Assembly (NCBI GenBank): GCA_020635915.1
Contig: JACJYU010000001.1
Location: 124,001-188,000, forward strand
Direction of reading: 5' to 3'
Length of the DNA: 64,000 bases
Source: Flammeovirgaceae bacterium
Lineage (GTDB): Bacteria; Bacteroidota; Bacteroidia; Cytophagales; Cyclobacteriaceae
Positions 60,624 to 64,000 of the stretch are shown in pieces (position 1 is the first letter of the stretch; each line of letters begins with the position of its first letter). Under the pieces are notes generated by a model that worked only from the letters and a program-made list of their open reading frames with translations, was not told the DNA's origin and searched no databases. The position numbers and the translations under genes were made by a program.

Positions 60624-62501
60624 TTACACTTCTACTTCCTCCATGACGCCTTCCTTGACGATGTCCATTTCAATCCTCAGGTTATCGATTATAAATTCCT
60701 GGCGGGTAGGGCTGTTTTTTCCCATATAAAACTCCAGGGTACTGGCCAGGTGGCTGTCCTTGCCCAATATTACCGGTTGAAGCCTTATGTCCTCGCCAAT
60801 AAACTTCCCGAATTCATCGGGGGATATTTCGCCCAACCCTTTGAAACGGGTGATTTCCGGCTTGGCCCCCAGCTTCGCCACCGCCTTTTGCTTTTCGTCT
60901 TCCGAGTAGCAATACACAGTTTCCTTCTTGTTGCGGACACGGAACAGGGGCGTCTCGAGAATGAACACATGGCCCGCCTTTACCAGTTCAGGAAAAAATT
61001 GCAGGAAGAAGGTAAGCAACAACAGCCTGATGTGCATGCCGTCCACATCCGCGTCCGTGGCTATCACCACTTTGTTGTACCTCAGGCCATCAAGGCCATC
61101 TTCAATGTTCAGGGCGTGCTGCAACAGGTTGAACTCCTCGTTTTCATACACTACCTTTTTGGTAAGGCCAAAGCAATTCAGGGGCTTTCCCCGCAGGCTG
61201 AACACGGCTTGCGTCTCCACGTCCCTTGATTTGGTAATGGAGCCGCTGGCTGAATCCCCTTCGGTGATGAATATCATCGACTCCTGGCCCCTCCCATCTT
61301 TCCCCTCGTTGAAGTGAAAACGGCAATCGCGCAATTTCTTGTTGTGAAGGTTGGCCTTCTTGGCCCTTTCGTTGGCCAGTTTTTTAATGCCGGCAATCTC
61401 TTTTCTTTCACGCTCCGACTGCTGGATGCGTTTGAGGAGGGCTTCCGATGATTTGGGGTTGCCATGAAGGTATATCTCCAATTCCTTGGCCACAAAATCC
61501 CCAATGTAGCTCCTTACCGTTGGCCCATCGGGGGCCATATGGAGGGAGCCTAATTTGGTCTTGGTCTGGGATTCAAATACCGGCTCCTGCACGCGCACGG
61601 CTATGGCGGCCACCATGCTCGCCCGAATGTCGGAGGCATCGAAGTCCTTTTTGAAATAGGCCCTTACCCCCTTTACCACCCCTTCCCGAAAAGCCGCCAG
61701 GTGGGTGCCCCCCTGGGTAGTGTGCTGCCCGTTTACAAAAGAGTAATACTCTTCACCATATTGGGCACCGTGCGTCAGGGCAAATTCCACATCATTGCCT
61801 TTCAGGTGGATGATGGGGTAGCGCACCTCTTCGTTTTCAATCTTATGCTTCAACAAATCAAGCAGGCCATCCTTGCTGTAAAATTTCTTCCCGTTGTAAT
61901 GAATGGTGAGCCCGGCATTCAGAAAGGCATAATTCCACATCAAATCGTCAAGGTACTCTGGGATGAAGTGGTAGTTTTTGAACATGGTGCCGTCTGGCTC
62001 AAAAACGATGGCCGTGCCATTCTTTTCTTTCGACTTGGCAATCTTGGCATCGTTAGTAACCTTGCCTTTCCTGAATTCCGCCAGCTTCGTTTTGCCCTCC
62101 CTGAAAGCCTGCACCTTAAAGTAGTTGGACAGGGCGTTTACCGCTTTGGTACCGACCCCGTTTAGCCCCACCGATTTTTGAAAAGCACTGGAGTCGTATT
62201 TGGCCCCGGTATTGATCTTCGACACGCAATCGATTACTTTGCCCAAAGGAATGCCACGGCCATAGTCCCTGACGGTAACCCGCTGGTCGGTGATCTCCAC
62301 ATCTATTACCTTTCCATACCCCATCATGTGTTCATCGATGGAGTTGTCGATCACTTCCTTTACCAACACATAGATGCCATCGTCTTTGGAAGACCCGTCC
62401 CCCAACTTGCCAATGTACATCCCCGGCCGCAGCCGGATATGCTCCCTCCAATCAAGCGACTTTACACTCGATTCGTCATACTGAAATAGGTCTTTCGCCA
62501 T
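60624..62501 (-). CDS. parE: DNA topoisomerase IV subunit B
   Basis: This 625-residue ATPase subunit of topoisomerase IV has GHKL ATP-binding motifs: LVKEVIDNSIDEHMMGYG, then DYGRGIPLG and GLNGVGTKAVNALS. The TOPRIM catalytic region is MIFITEGDSASGSITKSRDVETQAVFSLRGKPLN. DADVDGMHIRLLLLTFF carries further metal-binding acidic residues. ATG 62501 is the clear start. The parC gene follows after 16 bp as one operon. Confidence 0.93.
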   Translation of the reverse strand: MAKDLFQYDESSVKSLDWREHIRLRPGMYIGKLGDGSSKDDGIYVLVKEVIDNSIDEHMMGYGKVIDVEITDQRVTVRDYGRGIPLGKVIDCVSKINTGAKYDSSAFQKSVGLNGVGTKAVNALSNYFKVQAFREGKTKLAEFRKGKVTNDAKIAKSKEKNGTAIVFEPDGTMFKNYHFIPEYLDDLMWNYAFLNAGLTIHYNGKKFYSKDGLLDLLKHKIENEEVRYPIIHLKGNDVEFALTHGAQYGEEYYSFVNGQHTTQGGTHLAAFREGVVKGVRAYFKKDFDASDIRASMVAAIAVRVQEPVFESQTKTKLGSLHMAPDGPTVRSYIGDFVAKELEIYLHGNPKSSEALLKRIQQSERERKEIAGIKKLANERAKKANLHNKKLRDCRFHFNEGKDGRGQESMIFITEGDSASGSITKSRDVETQAVFSLRGKPLNCFGLTKKVVYENEEFNLLQHALNIEDGLDGLRYNKVVIATDADVDGMHIRLLLLTFFLQFFPELVKAGHVFILETPLFRVRNKKETVYCYSEDEKQKAVAKLGAKPEITRFKGLGEISPDEFGKFIGEDIRLQPVILGKDSHLASTLEFYMGKNSPTRQEFIIDNLRIEMDIVKEGVMEEVEV

Positions 62502-62705
62502 ATCTGGGTTTGCCTGGTTATAAATTTCAACTGGGTTTGAAGCCCTTCAAAAAAGCAACCAATGGATCAACGTTTAAAAAATGGTTGGGGCTAATAAAAC
62601 GATTTTTCGCGGCATGGCAAGCAGGCGTGGCCACCGCCATGCTACAAATAATCATAAAGTGATGGGTTATAATTAACTGACTCTCAATGGGTAAAAACAG
62701 GGCGT

Positions 62706-63146
62706 TCAAATGGTTCGTTTATTGACAATTTTGCGCGACAAAGTATAAACAGGCCATCCTATCGCCCAGGCCACCATCAAAAAGATGCTTCCGTAAATCA
62801 CTATCCCAATGCGTTGGAAATCAAACCGCTCACCACTGTTGAGCACATCAAAGTACCCAAGCACGGTACAAAAGAAAAAATTGAGTACCATGACCTGGCC
62901 AAAAAACCAGGAGCTAAAAGGTTCGTTCCGGCTGCCATAAAACCTTGAGACAACAAACGTCAAAACGTTGACCAACGCCACTACGCCCAACACCAAGTAG
63001 AACACGGTGTTCCTGGACAGCCCCGCGGCATCCACTCCTTGCCCAAAAACCACACGTTGGGGCAAATTGGCGTAGATGTACATAAAAACCACCATAAACC
63101 CCAATAATGAAAGAAACCACAACGCTTTAAATATCTTTAAGACCAT
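62706..63146 (-). CDS. Small four-helix membrane protein, unknown
   Basis: This 146-residue integral membrane protein has about four helices (residues 8-25, 46-66, 80-100, 115-135). Between helices are VSRFYGSRNEPFSSWFFGQ and GYFDVLNSGERFDFQRIG. No family is recognised. It starts at ATG 63146, 38 bp from the divergent sterol-desaturase frame. The Arg at the end (SRKIVNKRTI) suggests a cytoplasmic C-terminus. Its function cannot be inferred. Confidence 0.72.
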   Translation of the reverse strand: MVLKIFKALWFLSLLGFMVVFMYIYANLPQRVVFGQGVDAAGLSRNTVFYLVLGVVALVNVLTFVVSRFYGSRNEPFSSWFFGQVMVLNFFFCTVLGYFDVLNSGERFDFQRIGIVIYGSIFLMVAWAIGWPVYTLSRKIVNKRTI

Positions 63147-63184
63147 GTTGTTAAATTTGATGCTGCAAGTTAACGCGAAATGAT

Positions 63185-64000
63185 TTGAATCTGAATCCCA
63201 TTGTCCTCTCCATCCCTATTTTTTTCCTGCTGATCGGAATTGAGTTGGTGGTGGAGCGCTTTTCGCACCGAAAACTGTACCGCCTTCCCGATGCGGTCTC
63301 CAACCTCAGCTGTGGCATTACCTCCCAGCTTTCCGGTTTGTTCTTAAAAGTACTTGCCATAGGGGTGTACGAGGTCCTTTATGCCAACTTTGCCTTTTTT
63401 GAATGGGAACGAAACGGGCTTTATTGGATAGCTTTGTTCCTGCTGGTCGACTTGGCCTACTACTGGGGCCACCGGATGAGCCATGAAATCAACCTGTTTT
63501 GGGGAGGGCACGTGGTGCACCACCAAAGCGAAGACTACAACCTATCCGTGGCGTTGAGGCAAAGCAGCTTTCAGGTGGTGTGGACTTTTGCCTTTAACCT
63601 GCCACTGGCCTTGCTCGGGTTCAAGACGCTGGACTTCGCCCTGATGTCGGCCCTCAACACGCTCTATCAATTTTGGATACACACCGAAACCATCAATAAA
63701 CTGGGGTTCCTGGAATATTTCCTCAATACCCCCTCCCACCACAGGGTGCACCATGGGCGGGACCCCAAATACATCGACAAAAACCATGCAGGGGCCCTTA
63801 TTATTTGGGACAAAATGTTTGGCACCTTCCAGGCGGAAGAAGAAAAGCCCACCTATGGGATTACCAAGCCCATCAACAGTTGGAACGCTGTCTGGGCCAA
63901 CTTTAGCCACTATGCCCAAATGGGCAAAGACCTGAAAAGGATTGAAAATTGGGGCGATAAAATAAAATACCTGTTTAAAAAACCCGGCTGGCTCCCCGAA
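63185..64000 (+). CDS. Sterol desaturase/fatty acid hydroxylase family protein (partial, runs off window)
   Basis: About 272 codons of an integral membrane di-iron enzyme of the fatty acid hydroxylase superfamily are present; the end lies beyond the window. The His motifs are HRMSH (residues 96-100), HVVHH (109-113) and HRVHH (186-190), with a further His in FWIHTE, binding two irons. Several hydrophobic helices flank them. The frame opens at TTG 63185, preceded closely by a stop at 63158, with CTG 63191 as the other option; no ATG is available. Typical members are 250-420 residues. Family members hydroxylate or desaturate sterols, carotenoids or fatty acids; the substrate is unknown. Confidence 0.82.
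   Translation, partial: MNLNPIVLSIPIFFLLIGIELVVERFSHRKLYRLPDAVSNLSCGITSQLSGLFLKVLAIGVYEVLYANFAFFEWERNGLYWIALFLLVDLAYYWGHRMSHEINLFWGGHVVHHQSEDYNLSVALRQSSFQVVWTFAFNLPLALLGFKTLDFALMSALNTLYQFWIHTETINKLGFLEYFLNTPSHHRVHHGRDPKYIDKNHAGALIIWDKMFGTFQAEEEKPTYGITKPINSWNAVWANFSHYAQMGKDLKRIENWGDKIKYLFKKPGWLPE

Noticed and set aside
1..64000. tRNA, rRNA, CRISPR, insertion sequences or phage genes
   Set aside because: I read the gaps on both strands and saw no clover-leaf-like gene, repeat array, transposase or integrase. This was by eye, so short RNA genes could be missed.

Overview
The window is a gene-dense chromosomal segment of a Bacteroidota bacterium, most likely of the order Cytophagales (an inference from gene content). 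The evidence is a CarboxypepD_reg-type TonB receptor, SprB-like repeats, DUF5686, DUF5777 and DUF4288 proteins, LytTR/His_kinase regulation, candidate promoters of the TAnnTTTG type, and the thrS-infC-rpmI-rplT order. I see no insertion sequence, prophage, CRISPR array, tRNA or rRNA. Both ends cut genes: hmuV at the left and a sterol-desaturase-family gene at the right.

Layout. 1-5.8 kb (minus): heme uptake, with a TonB receptor, hmuT, hmuU and hmuV, plus an unknown membrane-anchored protein upstream. 6-15.6 kb: CorA, two tandem Tat-exported M24 peptidase lipoproteins, a Ste24-type M48 protease, a DUF4136 lipoprotein, an exported rhodanese, an M29-like lipoprotein and a ceramidase-like protein. 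15.8-18.9 kb: a sortilin/BNR-repeat secreted protein of about 1,030 residues. 19-21 kb: a translationally coupled pair of unknown function, a four-helix coiled-coil membrane protein and a vWA-like lipoprotein. 21.2-25.9 kb: DNA polymerase IV, two related alpha/beta hydrolases and an acyl-CoA ligase. 25.9-28.1 kb: egtB-egtD (ergothioneine-type synthesis). 28.2-31.9 kb: an LPP20-like lipoprotein and a tightly packed operon of LiaF-like protein, DUF4288 protein, LytS-type kinase and LytTR regulator.

32-34.2 kb: an exported unknown protein, then a peroxiredoxin, thioredoxin and small partner. 34.4-38.8 kb: two amidohydrolase-family genes, one carrying two modules. 38.9-45.4 kb: DUF1003 protein, CbpA-CbpM chaperones, lipoprotein MsrB, a class II amidotransferase, LhgO, RidA and a ThiF-rhodanese fusion. 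45.4-49.6 kb (minus): a cytochrome-like SprB-repeat lipoprotein, YceI, a DUF5777 barrel and a sodium/solute symporter, probably one transcription unit. 49.6-53 kb (minus): translation genes. 53-57 kb (minus): DUF5686, SanA/YdcF-like and TrmH. 57.2-64 kb: a small secreted protein, parE-parC (minus), a small membrane protein and the partial sterol desaturase.

Most of the segment is housekeeping or typical for the phylum. The parts least explained by known families are the 19-21 kb pair, the LiaF-like/DUF4288/two-component operon, the cytochrome-like/YceI/DUF5777 operon, the apparently metal-ligand-poor hydrolase relatives, and small sequence elements such as the 13-bp tandem repeat before the heme receptor and the palindromes before the cytochrome-like operon. 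Start sites were chosen by signal peptides, overlaps and family starts; several genes have only GTG, TTG or CTG candidates, noted case by case.
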